A DNA stretch of 31,170 nt from Microbacter sp049976245 (GTDB lineage: Bacteria > Bacteroidota > Bacteroidia > Bacteroidales > Paludibacteraceae), in NCBI GenBank assembly GCA_049976245.1, contig JBMFIQ010000028.1:1-31170 (forward strand). Reading direction: 5' to 3'. Positions 9,122 to 16,826 of this stretch are shown here, in pieces (within the stretch, counting starts at the first letter, position 1; every line of letters begins with the position of its first letter). A model generated the notes under the pieces. It made no database searches, was not told the origin of the DNA, and saw only the letters and a program-made list of their open reading frames with translations. The position numbers and the translations under genes were made by a program.

Positions 9122-9886
9122 CTACTGTAATTTAAAGTTCACAGGCAATGTGAATTTCACACGTACAGCTTTTCCGCCTTGTTTTCCGGGAATCCATTTT
9201 GGCATTCCTTCGATGACTCGAACGGCTTCTTTGTCAAGACTGGGGTCAACGCCACGTACAACGGTTACATCAACAATGGAACCATCCTGATTCACCACAA
9301 ATTGTACAATAACACGACCTTGGATACCGTTTTCCTGAGCTACAACAGGATATTTGATGTGAGAACTCAAGTACGCAGCCACATCTCCGTCGGGGAATTG
9401 AGGCATCTGTTCCACAATCATAAATACCTGATTGTCTTGCTTCGGCGTTTCAATGACTTCCTGTTTCTTCACTTCCGGAGGAGGAGGTAATTGATTAACC
9501 GTCTCATTCAATTTTGTTTGTTTACCAAAATCTTTAGTGACTTGTGTCGTATCCGTTGTTACCTTCGGAGCCACAAACTTAACCTGCTGGATCAACTTTT
9601 GTGGAGGTGGCGGAGGTGGCGGAGGTGGCGGCACATCATTAGGATTTATCAACTGTACGGTAGTTTCCGTCTGTGTTTGTCTTCCTTCTCTACCCTGTTC
9701 CAAAATACTTTTGATCAAAGGGTAAATAATTACAATCCCAAAAAGGAAAAGTGCTAAAGCTGATGCAATAAGAATATATTTTTTATATTTTTTACGCAAT
9801 TGATAAGAACCATACTCTTTGTTACGGTTCTTAAACACCATTTCCTCTAGTGATTCTACATACTGTTTTTCATTAGTCATAACCAT
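9122..9886 (-). CDS. tonB: Energy transducer TonB
   Basis: TonB couples the proton-motive force gathered by ExbB/ExbD to outer-membrane TonB-dependent receptors. The 254 residues have a cytosolic N-terminus longer than in enterobacteria (about 37 residues, with NRNKEYGSYQLRKKY, seen in Bacteroidota TonBs), one TM helix (about 38-58), and a periplasmic spacer with ten consecutive prolines (86-95) and further PPP and Lys/Glu/Pro stretches. The C-terminal TonB domain (about 160-254) includes FPDGDVAAYLSSHIKYP, GRVIVQFVVNQDGSI and VKFTLPVNFKL. It is the last gene of exbB-exbD-exbD-tonB, 28 nt after the second exbD. The start could also be the Met two codons later (9880). Confidence 0.95.
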   Translation of the reverse strand: MVMTNEKQYVESLEEMVFKNRNKEYGSYQLRKKYKKYILIASALALFLFGIVIIYPLIKSILEQGREGRQTQTETTVQLINPNDVPPPPPPPPPPQKLIQQVKFVAPKVTTDTTQVTKDFGKQTKLNETVNQLPPPPEVKKQEVIETPKQDNQVFMIVEQMPQFPDGDVAAYLSSHIKYPVVAQENGIQGRVIVQFVVNQDGSIVDVTVVRGVDPSLDKEAVRVIEGMPKWIPGKQGGKAVRVKFTLPVNFKLQ

Positions 9887-9914
9887 TCAAATTTCAGTAT
9901 TAATAAATCATATA

Positions 9915-10547
9915 CTACCGAGGGGCAGATTTAAGCATTTCCTTTTCAGTAGGGCTTAAATCAACAATTGCATAACTTGCAATATTGCATATAGCCATCT
10001 CATTAATAGCAGCTACTACATCCTTATATTTTGCCTTTGCATCAGGCTTAATAAGAACAATTGGCCCAACCTTATCGTCAATTTTCAACTGTTTGATATA
10101 ATCATCAGCAGTTGTATCAGCGACAACAATCTTCCCTGTTAAACGAGCTTCTTTGTATTCCGCAATTTTAGTGAAAAGATCTTTATTCTTTTGGAGTAAA
10201 ATCTTTTCAAGTCCGTCTTTGCTGAAATTCGTCGGGATTAAAGCAGGAAGCGGTGGCTTGTTTGGATCTGCAACACCCATGTAATAATATACTCGATCAC
10301 TGTCTCCCAGAAGAATGTTAAGCGTACGATTTGCAGCAATTTTAGGCTGATCGTGTGGCTTGTCTTCTTTTTCCGGCATCGTAATCACCATTACTTTGGG
10401 TTTGCTGAATGCTGTGGTCAGCATAAAGAAAGTAAGTAAAAGAGCCATCAGGTCCACCATCGGAGTCATGTCCACACGGGCAACACCTCTCCGAGGTCTT
10501 TTTTTACCTCCTTTTTGCCTTTTTTCTTCTTGAATTATCTCAGCCAT
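9915..10547 (-). CDS. exbD: ExbD/TolR-family biopolymer transport protein (second copy)
   Basis: Proton-channel subunit working with ExbB to energise TonB. The 210 residues open with a basic cytosolic tail (KRQKGGKKRPRRG), then the family signature VDMTPMVDLMALLLTFFMLTT (about 25-45), whose Asp (VDL) is the proton-carrying TM residue. A periplasmic domain of about 160 residues follows and is longer than enterobacterial ExbD (about 140 residues in total). It lies 42 nt downstream of the other exbD. Paired unequal ExbDs are common in Bacteroidota TonB systems and may form a mixed dimer inside the ExbB pentamer. Confidence 0.93.
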   Translation of the reverse strand: MAEIIQEEKRQKGGKKRPRRGVARVDMTPMVDLMALLLTFFMLTTAFSKPKVMVITMPEKEDKPHDQPKIAANRTLNILLGDSDRVYYYMGVADPNKPPLPALIPTNFSKDGLEKILLQKNKDLFTKIAEYKEARLTGKIVVADTTADDYIKQLKIDDKVGPIVLIKPDAKAKYKDVVAAINEMAICNIASYAIVDLSPTEKEMLKSAPR

Positions 10548-10589
10548 ATTTTTTTATTTAAACTTTTTGATCGTTTCATGTTAGAAGTA

Positions 10590-11225
10590 TCACTTCGGTA
10601 AATCTTTCAGACCGACTTCTTCTTTATCATACGTTGTTATAAAGTCGAATCTGTTTACTCCATTACTTTGAACCAGATCAAGTACTTTTTTAATGACCGG
10701 AAACTCAACATCACCATCAGCTTTTATGGCTACCTCAGCATACGGATTCACGGTACGTGCCATCCGAACCCACCATGCTAACTGGTTGTCCAAAGAATCC
10801 ATCGGGATGCCTGTTTGCATGCTCTCAGCATCCTTTGCATTCTTAACATTCAGCCAAGCTTTCATATCTTTCATGGGAAGACCAAAGGTTCCTGCGTTTG
10901 AAAAATGTTTAATTTCAGCAGGAGTAAATTGGATACCGTACTGCTTACCCATATCTTCAAGCAATTGTGCACGATAGTGATAAGAAGTATCTTGCCCGTT
11001 GTCGTAATTAAAAAATATCTTTTTATTTGGTGCAATGTAAATTGTCATTAAGTTATGATCCGGTACTGACTTTGCCGAAACGGAAGTCGGTATTGTTATC
11101 TGAGCCGGTTCCATAGGGATAAACACAGCTGTTAACAGGAAAAAAGTAAGGAGCAGCGTAAATAAGTCCACCATCGGCGTCATGTCGACGTGTGGAGATC
11201 TTGCGACCGATTTTATTTTTGGCAT
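10590..11225 (-). CDS. exbD: ExbD/TolR-family biopolymer transport protein (first copy)
   Basis: Partner proton-channel subunit of the ExbB complex. The 211 residues start MPKIKSVARSPHVDMTPMVD, with the conserved TM Asp in MVDLFTLLLTFFLLTAVF (about 17-34), then a long periplasmic domain with a VEFPVIKKVLDLVQ segment near the end like that of ExbD/TolR dimer domains. The cytosolic tail is shorter than in the second copy and the periplasmic sequence is largely unrelated, so this is an old paralogue rather than a recent duplication. It lies 60 nt after exbB, probably in the same transcript. Confidence 0.93.
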   Translation of the reverse strand: MPKIKSVARSPHVDMTPMVDLFTLLLTFFLLTAVFIPMEPAQITIPTSVSAKSVPDHNLMTIYIAPNKKIFFNYDNGQDTSYHYRAQLLEDMGKQYGIQFTPAEIKHFSNAGTFGLPMKDMKAWLNVKNAKDAESMQTGIPMDSLDNQLAWWVRMARTVNPYAEVAIKADGDVEFPVIKKVLDLVQSNGVNRFDFITTYDKEEVGLKDLPK

Positions 11226-11285
11226 GGAATTATTATTTTATCAATTTTTTGTGTCATTGTAATAAATCCGCCTGCTGATTCCTCT

Positions 11286-12110
11286 TTATTTCGTGGAAGC
11301 TGCAAACGACTGTACTAATGTAAATCCGGCTTCGTCGATTTTATAGGTATAGTTATCAACTTTGGTTGTGAAATAGTTAAAGAACACAATCGATAACAAC
11401 GAACCGCCGATACCAAATGCTGTATTTACAAGAGCTTCAGAAATACCGGTTGAAAGTCCAATGGCATCAGGAGCACCTGAACTTGCCAATGCGGCAAATG
11501 CACGGATCATCCCCAACACGGTTCCAAGAAGACCGGTTAATACCGAAATAGAAGCAATGGTTGAAATGATGACCAAATTGCGTGACAATGCTGGCAATTC
11601 GAGTGCTGTAGCTTCTTCGAAAGCTTGTTGCAGAGCCACAATTTTTTGATCTTTATTCATTCCTTCCGCTGTTTTTAACTCCCGATAACGCACCAGTCCT
11701 TCACGCAATACATTGGCTAAAGAACCTTTTTGTTTGTCGCAAAGTGCAATGGCTTCATCGATTTTGTCATTTTCAATTTGTTTTTGAACATCTTTCAAAA
11801 ACACATTTAAACGACGTTTCCCTCTGGCAACACTTAATGAAATCCAACGTTCGAAAACAAACGTAAGCATAATTAAGTTAATGGTCATCAATAAAGGCAC
11901 AATGACACCTCCTTTATAAATGATCCCGAGATAATTCCCTTGAAGTGGTCTTCCTGCAGGATTTCCTCCTTCAAAATTGATGGGATTTCCCATCACATAC
12001 ATGAAAACTAAAATGGATACTGCCAATGCTACGAGCATAACTACAATAGTTAGCGTAGATCTAAGAGCATCTCCCAAAGTCTGATCGTTTTTTTGATTTG
12101 TCTTGCTCAT
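11286..12110 (-). CDS. exbB: ExbB/TolQ/MotA-family proton channel protein
   Basis: Inner-membrane pentameric channel subunit that drives TonB with ExbD. From the ATG at 12110 it has 274 residues (MSKTNQKNDQTLGDALRS...). TM1 is about 20-42, a second TM about 75-95 (VIVPLLMTINLIMLTFVFE), a cytosolic helical loop follows with IDEAIALCDKQKGSLANVLREG, and two C-terminal TMs contain the family pattern IASISVLTGLLGTVLGMIRAF and ALVNTAFGIGG. An in-frame TTG at 12161 would extend the frame, but it lies inside the candidate -7 box (12159-12166), so the ATG is preferred. The extra N-terminal TM is a known variant in Bacteroidota. Confidence 0.93.
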   Translation of the reverse strand: MSKTNQKNDQTLGDALRSTLTIVVMLVALAVSILVFMYVMGNPINFEGGNPAGRPLQGNYLGIIYKGGVIVPLLMTINLIMLTFVFERWISLSVARGKRRLNVFLKDVQKQIENDKIDEAIALCDKQKGSLANVLREGLVRYRELKTAEGMNKDQKIVALQQAFEEATALELPALSRNLVIISTIASISVLTGLLGTVLGMIRAFAALASSGAPDAIGLSTGISEALVNTAFGIGGSLLSIVFFNYFTTKVDNYTYKIDEAGFTLVQSFAASTK

Positions 12111-12158
12111 TGTAAAAAAATTTAATGGTTTGAATTGATAATGGTTTTTCTTACGGCA

Positions 12159-12166
12159 CAAAGATA
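12159..12166 (-). promoter_or_regulatory. Candidate -7 box of exbB promoter
   Basis: TATCTTTG on the minus strand, 49 nt upstream of the exbB ATG. No good -33 TTG is visible at 18-21 nt. It would give exbB-exbD-exbD-tonB a promoter separate from the TPR gene, which ends 214 nt upstream. Confidence 0.4.
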
Positions 12167-12379
12167 AAAAATATTCGTTATTCTATGATCGTGCACGGAT
12201 GTTTTCTAATTTTTTTTGCTTCGTTTGTGATTTTAATTTTTCATTTGATGATATTCTTCCTTAAATAGACAAAAAATAATGAGCAAACGATTTTCAATAT
12301 TTGTCAATTCAACTTTGTATCAATGAATTAACTTCATCTAAATCATTTGCGCATTATGATGATGCCTTTATGAATTCAT

Positions 12380-14089
12380 TTATTTGTTTGCCGGCCTTTC
12401 CGCGGCTTTTAAATTTCGTTTAACATTGTCGATGATCTCTTTGGCTTTTTCATCGTTTGGATTGATGGCCAAAACTTTTTCTCCGTAATTAATGGCCTGC
12501 ATGGCTGCATCTTTTGATTTGGTTTGCGAATATTGCAGGAAATAATAGAATGTCATGTACGAAAACGCCTCAGCTCTTTCTTGCGGATATTTTGTTGCGT
12601 CGCTATCTGTTTTTGCGATCAATTGCTGATATGCCGGAAGTGCTGCCCCTGTTTTGGTGTCGGGATCTGTCATGGAAAGGGCTCGGGCTCTCCAGAGATA
12701 AGCCGGAATATAAGTCGGAACCTTTTGAATCAACGTTGCAAAGGCGGAATCTGATTTATGGAAATTATTGTCGGCATAATAATCATAGCCCAAATAGAAA
12801 TAATCGGCCAAAGTCTGAACTCCTAGCTTAATTTTTTTCTGATACACTTTGGCTGCTTCTTTATAGCAACGACCATCATTGAAAATATTGGCAGCTTCCG
12901 TCAAATAATTGATCTGAGCCGTATCGCTGTTGTAGGCTTTTAAGAAATAGACACCTGCCAGTGAATCTTGTTTTAATTTGGCAAGTGTTCTTGCGTAATA
13001 AGCATAATCTGACGTTCTGATATTGTCGGGATTGGTTTTCTTAAAGAAATCATCGAGTTCTTTCTTAGCTTGATCAATTTTTCCCAATTCGTAATCAGAA
13101 TAAGCCAACGCACGATACAAATCCACATTGCTGCTATCGGTTTGCAACACTTTGGCAGCCTGAACGGCAGCTTCCTGATAATCATTCAGTGAAAACAGGG
13201 TGTTAATGTATTGCAGTTGCGCCTCAACATTTCCTGAAGAGAGTTGCAGAAACTTTTGAAAATAGGTCTTGGCATTTTCATTATCCCCTTTGCTTGCATA
13301 CAAAAATCCTAATTCCTTGTAGGCCGGAGCAAACGTCGGATCCATCTTAATTACTTGTAAATAGGTCGTTAAAGCATCACTGTAATTTTTGGAACGGACC
13401 CACAATTGCCCGATGCGCAATTGCGCGGAAGGAGAATTAGGATTGTATTTCGATGCCAGATTGTAATTAAAAATGGCATTAGATCCATCGTTTAAGATAT
13501 AAAAATAGGCATCTCCTTTCACTAAATAAATTTCATAGTTTTTAGGATCCAACTTTTCAGCAGTTCTCAAATAATTGAAAATAGCCGTTGTGTCTTTGGT
13601 CAGACTCAACACATATGCATCCGCCATTTTAACATAGACATCAGCCTGTTGGTTCTTTTCCATTTTAATTTTCTTATGCTTGCCGGGAAGCAAATCCTCA
13701 GCTTGTGCAAAATAACGATGAGCTTTAACGGAATCTTTTTGAAATAAAGCCATTTCAGCCAATCCAACATAGTTCAAAGGATTTGTCGGATCCACTTTTA
13801 TTCCCTGATTGAATTGATCCGAGGCTTCTCCAATGGATTTCTTTAACGATACCGCAGCCGTGTCGGCTAAATAACGTTGAATGTAAAACTGCCCAAAATG
13901 AAAATAGTTGTTTCCATCCTGAGGTTGTTGACTGATCAGTGATTGAAATGCTTTCTCGGCAGCAATAAATTGTTCACTATGGGTTAACGCGATCGCATTA
14001 TCCAGTGTTTGAGCTTTCGAAAGGCTCAAGAACCCTGATGCAAAAAACATCAGACCAACACAGACAATAGTTTTAAGTTTCCTTACCAT
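12380..14089 (-). CDS. Secreted/periplasmic tetratricopeptide-repeat protein
   Basis: A 569-residue TPR scaffold with an N-terminal signal peptide (MVRKLKTIVCVGLMFFASG, cleavage likely near SKAQ). Repeated 34-residue helical units run almost the full length, with TPR hallmarks such as NPLNYVGLAEMALFQKD, YNPNSPSAQLRIGQLWVRSKNYSDALTTY (split across 12 or so such units), DPTFAPAYKELGFLYASKGD and a final NPNDEKAKEI. It lacks a lipobox and a C-terminal anchor, so a periplasmic location is likely. It follows the PstS-like gene by 53 nt and precedes exbB by 269 nt. In many Bacteroidota such a TPR gene travels with exbB/exbD, which suggests an adaptor role in the TonB machinery, but its function is not established by sequence. 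Confidence 0.85.
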   Translation of the reverse strand: MVRKLKTIVCVGLMFFASGFLSLSKAQTLDNAIALTHSEQFIAAEKAFQSLISQQPQDGNNYFHFGQFYIQRYLADTAAVSLKKSIGEASDQFNQGIKVDPTNPLNYVGLAEMALFQKDSVKAHRYFAQAEDLLPGKHKKIKMEKNQQADVYVKMADAYVLSLTKDTTAIFNYLRTAEKLDPKNYEIYLVKGDAYFYILNDGSNAIFNYNLASKYNPNSPSAQLRIGQLWVRSKNYSDALTTYLQVIKMDPTFAPAYKELGFLYASKGDNENAKTYFQKFLQLSSGNVEAQLQYINTLFSLNDYQEAAVQAAKVLQTDSSNVDLYRALAYSDYELGKIDQAKKELDDFFKKTNPDNIRTSDYAYYARTLAKLKQDSLAGVYFLKAYNSDTAQINYLTEAANIFNDGRCYKEAAKVYQKKIKLGVQTLADYFYLGYDYYADNNFHKSDSAFATLIQKVPTYIPAYLWRARALSMTDPDTKTGAALPAYQQLIAKTDSDATKYPQERAEAFSYMTFYYFLQYSQTKSKDAAMQAINYGEKVLAINPNDEKAKEIIDNVKRNLKAAERPANK

Positions 14090-14142
14090 AAAATGGGCTC
14101 CTCCATGATTTGAATTGAAAATTAATATTTAAGATTGATTGA

Positions 14143-15099
14143 TTAATGCTTTATCTGAACGATGGTAACCGGTGCAGTAGCCGGTACCAACCCTGAACGC
14201 AACATGATGCGTTGTCCTTTATCGCCGGCCAGGAAGGCATCTAAACCCGTTGCCAATCCATCGTAAGTTTGTCGATTGATAAATAAGATGTCACGGGTAA
14301 AAGGATAATATTTATAGACAATGTAAGCCTGGTAAGGTTGATAAAAAGTATTGACATCCGTCGAACCGGGGTACGAAGTGATGCCCGCCACCTGAATCCG
14401 TTTCAAAAAATTGTTCGAAACGGAATCCTGCGGATCACTAATCCAGTTAACGCTTAAAATTCCAATGGCGTTTTTATGATTCTGCACATAAGTAATGATT
14501 TCATGATTCGATTTGGTTGCTCCAAAATTAGACGGATATTTGGTGAGCTTGAATTTTTCCATAAAATACTTAATGTTGGATGAGCCTTGTTTGTCAAAAA
14601 CAACATTGATGTCGCCCAAATGATTTTTCGGGTCAATCTGACTCCATTTGGTAATTTTTCCGGTGAAAATATCATGCACCTGATCGTAGAGCAAGTTGTT
14701 TGTTTTGTTCTCTTTATTGAGAATCAAAGCAATGGCATCTCTGCCTATCACCGTGGTACGAGGCACATAATGTTGACTCAGCAAAGCATCGGTTTCTTCT
14801 TTAGTCAAAGGACTACTGACAACCATGGCTGGAATGGAATCCTTCAAAAACAGGTTTTTGATGTCCGTTTCATCACTAAAAATGGTATCAAACGATGCAG
14901 AACGATAGATGCTGGTAAATACATTCAACTGAGCTTCCATCATCAAACGATATGAATCGTCAATACCCAATTTGATGCGTCCCGACGTAAAAGTATCGGT
15001 TTGTTTGGATGGTTTGGTATTGCAGCTTGACAAAAGAAACAAGCCACCAAAGATTGCAATCATCCAAAGAGCATTGAAATTGAAAAATGATTGTCTCAT
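14143..15099 (-). CDS. PstS-like periplasmic substrate-binding lipoprotein
   Basis: A lipoprotein of the phosphate-binding (PBP-like) superfamily. From the ATG at 15099 (MRQSFFNFNALWM) it has 318 residues with a hydrophobic signal and a lipobox LLSSC (Cys26). An upstream in-frame Met run would overlap the previous gene and spoil the signal peptide, so the later start is chosen. PstS-like features include IYRSASFDTIF, VIGRDAIALILNKEN, the segment DIFTGKITKWSQIDP, and GSSNIKYFMEKF. No pstC, pstA or pstB lies nearby; its neighbours are a TPR protein and exbB. The ligand may therefore not be phosphate, or the protein may act as a sensor or adaptor. It lies 22 nt after the small membrane protein, likely in one transcript. 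Confidence 0.85.
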   Translation of the reverse strand: MRQSFFNFNALWMIAIFGGLFLLSSCNTKPSKQTDTFTSGRIKLGIDDSYRLMMEAQLNVFTSIYRSASFDTIFSDETDIKNLFLKDSIPAMVVSSPLTKEETDALLSQHYVPRTTVIGRDAIALILNKENKTNNLLYDQVHDIFTGKITKWSQIDPKNHLGDINVVFDKQGSSNIKYFMEKFKLTKYPSNFGATKSNHEIITYVQNHKNAIGILSVNWISDPQDSVSNNFLKRIQVAGITSYPGSTDVNTFYQPYQAYIVYKYYPFTRDILFINRQTYDGLATGLDAFLAGDKGQRIMLRSGLVPATAPVTIVQIKH

Positions 15100-15121
15100 A
15101 CTATTGATATTTAAAATTACG

Positions 15122-15361
15122 TCATCTTTGCTGTTCATCATCATCATCATATTCTTCATCATCATCAGACTTTTTTATAAATAATATTCTTGCCAAACGA
15201 TATCCGCCATATAAAATAAGCACAATGCCGAAAATAACTCTAAACTCGCGATGCATCATGGATATACAACGCTGACAAGTCAATAAATAAGCACCTGCCA
15301 AAAAATACAATGAAACGACAACGATTGAAATATATTTTTGAATCTGATCAAAATTTTTCAT
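15122..15361 (-). CDS. Small two-TM membrane protein with acidic tail
   Basis: A 79-residue protein with two predicted TM helices (about 10-28, VVVSLYFLAGAYLL; about 42-60, VIFGIVLILYGGYRLARIL) joined by a short loop with two Cys (LTCQRC). It ends in a strongly acidic low-complexity tail (DDDEEYDDDDEQQR) encoded by repeated GAT/GAA triplets. It is the first full gene before the PstS-like lipoprotein gene, 22 nt apart, so it is probably part of the exb-linked block. Similar short genes occur at this place in related clusters, but I know no function. Its ATG overlaps by ATGA the stop of a 23-codon frame (15358-15429), suggesting coupled translation. Confidence 0.7.
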   Translation of the reverse strand: MKNFDQIQKYISIVVVSLYFLAGAYLLTCQRCISMMHREFRVIFGIVLILYGGYRLARILFIKKSDDDEEYDDDDEQQR

Positions 15362-15429
15362 GCGAAAATTATTAAGTCGTTTGACAATGGTAAAAACAAT
15401 GGGTAAATAAACTCGTTGACAAGTTTCAT
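15358..15429 (-). CDS. Possible 23-residue leader peptide coupled to next gene
   Basis: The frame opens with the ATG that directly follows repeat copy D and encodes MKLVNEFIYPLF followed by eleven mostly hydrophobic residues. It stops at a TGA overlapping the next gene's ATG (ATGA at 15358-15361). Stop/start overlap is the classic sign of translational coupling. It could be a leader peptide or chance; there is no homologue to cite. Confidence 0.35.
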   Translation of the reverse strand: MKLVNEFIYPLFLPLSNDLIIFA

Positions 15430-15520
15430 ACGTCTATTTTAATTTTTAACGACAAGGATGTATTGAACTCACCAAATAGTCATACGCTTGAACATAAACT
15501 CTTTTTATGGCTCGTTTTGT
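15430..15520 (-). repeat. 91-bp leader repeat, copy D
   Basis: On the minus strand this matches copies A-C over the full 91 bp with no indel, roughly 80-85% identical by eye. It keeps AAACGAGCCATAAAAAGAG, TATTTGGTGAGTTC and the A-rich end AAAATAGACGT. It is followed directly by ATGAAAC, the start of the 23-codon frame before the small membrane gene. The first triplet is ACA instead of ATG, but an in-frame GTG two codons upstream could open a 26-codon frame ending SSIHPCR. Confidence 0.85.
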
Positions 15521-15939
15521 ACACACGTTAAATGAAACATCTCCTCATAAAATGGCTTTTTAAAATAAAAACGCTTCAAATGCCAAATTTGAAGGTCTCT
15601 AAATTTGCAAACACATTTTAATCTAAGACATCCCTTACATAACAGATTGCCACTTTACTTTGTCAAATGAACGAGAAAAGCACATGAAAAAAAAATTGGC
15701 AACACTGCTTTACCGTTTGTGATGGATATTTGTGTAATCCTTGTATTTACAATGGATAACAAATCACAAAGCAGGAAGTCAAACAAAGAAAAAAGAGCAC
15801 TGGAGATGTTCAAAACTATGATTCAACCAATAAATTCTAAGCAAATATACACTTTTTTCTTGAGTTGTATCATGTAAACATCATTTTAATGCTATTTTTT
15901 CATCAAATCATTTTTCTTAATGAATTCGACGGCTTTTGT
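15521..15939. other. Intergenic region after korC
   Basis: These 419 bp between the korC stop and repeat D are AT-rich. They hold a candidate terminator (15564-15594) and a minus-strand TATATTTG box (15842-15849) that fits TAnnTTTG and could start a transcript toward repeat D. No -33 element is seen. I see no gene. Confidence 0.45.
15564..15594 (-). terminator. Weak candidate terminator downstream of korC
   Basis: An 8-bp stem (CTTCAAAT at 15574-15581 with ATTTGAAG at 15587-15594, 5-nt loop) is followed on the minus strand by CG and a T-rich run. It is AT-rich and about 345 nt past the korC stop. Confidence 0.4.
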
Positions 15940-16491
15940 TTAAATAAGATGAACAGGCGTCACAATTTCCATTCCTTTGCGAAGCGCTGCTTCATTTTGG
16001 GGCAACAAGTGATGATGTCTTTCGGGGAGCGATTTTTTCAATCCCAACAATACATTTTCAAATTCAACCATCGGATTAATTTTTAACAAAGCTCCTAAAA
16101 TGAACATGTTGAATGCTTTGGACATGTTCATGGCAATGGATGTTTCCAATGCATCTACCCGATAGATGTTGATATCCGTCCGATTGGGTTCGCGAATAAA
16201 TCCATGTCCGTCATACAACAGCGTACCTCCCTTTTTAATTCGTGGTTCAAATTTGTCGAGTGAAGGCTGGTTAAGAATAATGGCCACATCATATTCATGC
16301 AAAATGGGGGAACTGATTTTTTCGTCACTGAGGATCACCGTCACATTGGCCGTTCCGCCTCGTTGTTCGGGTCCATAAGATGGCATCCAAGAAACCTCTT
16401 TGCCTTGCATCAAACCAGAATAGGCCAAAATTTTCCCCATAGACAAAACACCCTGCCCTCCAAAACCGGCAATGATTATTTCTACTTTCAT
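15940..16491 (-). CDS. korC: 2-oxoacid:ferredoxin oxidoreductase, gamma subunit
   Basis: Gamma subunit of the CoA-dependent 2-oxoacid:ferredoxin oxidoreductase (2-oxoglutarate or branched-chain oxoacid type). The 183 residues open MKVEIIIAGFGGQGVLSMGK, the Rossmann-like GxGGQG motif of the family, followed by SYGPEQRGGTANV and VAIILNQPSLDKF. Length is normal. In most relatives korC follows korB within a few tens of bases; here 335 bp separate them, holding two copies of the 91-bp repeat family. The ATG at 16491 directly abuts the end of repeat E. Confidence 0.93.
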   Translation of the reverse strand: MKVEIIIAGFGGQGVLSMGKILAYSGLMQGKEVSWMPSYGPEQRGGTANVTVILSDEKISSPILHEYDVAIILNQPSLDKFEPRIKKGGTLLYDGHGFIREPNRTDINIYRVDALETSIAMNMSKAFNMFILGALLKINPMVEFENVLLGLKKSLPERHHHLLPQNEAALRKGMEIVTPVHLI

Positions 16492-16533
16492 ACGTCTATT
16501 TTTATTTTAACACTAAGGTCGTATTGAACTCAC
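16492..16533 (-). repeat. 91-bp leader repeat, 3'-half copy E
   Basis: On the minus strand about 42 bp (GTGAGTTCAATACGACC..., then TGTTAAAATAAAAATAGACGT) match the 3' half of the family with one A deleted. It ends exactly at the korC ATG. A short frame just upstream (16513-16548) encodes MKIENVSSIRP, whose end resembles the SSIHP end of the other copies. Confidence 0.8.
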
Positions 16534-16584
16534 ATTTTCGATTTTCATCGTTTTTGACGAATGTCAATGTTCATGGTAGTTCAT

Positions 16585-16675
16585 ACGTCTATTTTTATTT
16601 CTAACACAAAAAATGTATGGAACTCACCAAATCGTTATACGCATGAGCATCTGCTCTTTTTATGGCTCGTTTCAT
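16585..16675 (-). repeat. 91-bp leader repeat, copy C
   Basis: Full-length copy, no indel relative to A, B and D. The minus strand begins ATGAAACGAGCCATAAAAAG and ends AAATAAAAATAGACGT, then ATGAAC. It contains a 24-codon frame (16601-16675) starting MKRAIKRADAHAY and ending VSSIHFLC. The middle third differs most from A and B, while the two ends are conserved. Confidence 0.87.
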
Positions 16676-16826
16676 TTTATTTTGACCATGGGATGAATGA
16701 ATAACATTCATAGGAAGATCAAAACGTGGTTTTAATTGAGGTTGCAACGATGTTTCAAAGTGATTTTTTTCATTTCAATTTTCTGTTCGCCCATGCATCG
16801 AAGCCTCAGTATTCGTTCAGATGAAT

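Larger units (their letters stand above)
16492..16826. other. korB-korC spacer filled by leader repeats
   Basis: The 335-bp gap contains copy E (16492-16533) next to korC, copy C (16585-16675) and about 150 bp toward korB with a small inverted repeat (GAATG/CATTC near 16690-16711). No gene beyond the short frames in the repeats. Confidence 0.7.

Noticed and set aside
12111..12161. Longer ExbB starting at TTG 12161
   Set aside because: The TTG is part of the TATCTTTG box and the extension has no family similarity; ATG at 12110 is preferred.
15100..15165. Longer PstS-like protein with a Met-rich N-terminus
   Set aside because: It would overlap the preceding gene and put 22 residues before the lipoprotein signal; the Met run is the antisense-frame product of the acidic-tail repeats.
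16601..16675. GAGCATCTGCTC followed by T5 in copy C as a plus-strand terminator
   Set aside because: The stem is only 4-5 bp and is absent from the other copies; there is no plus-strand gene upstream to terminate.
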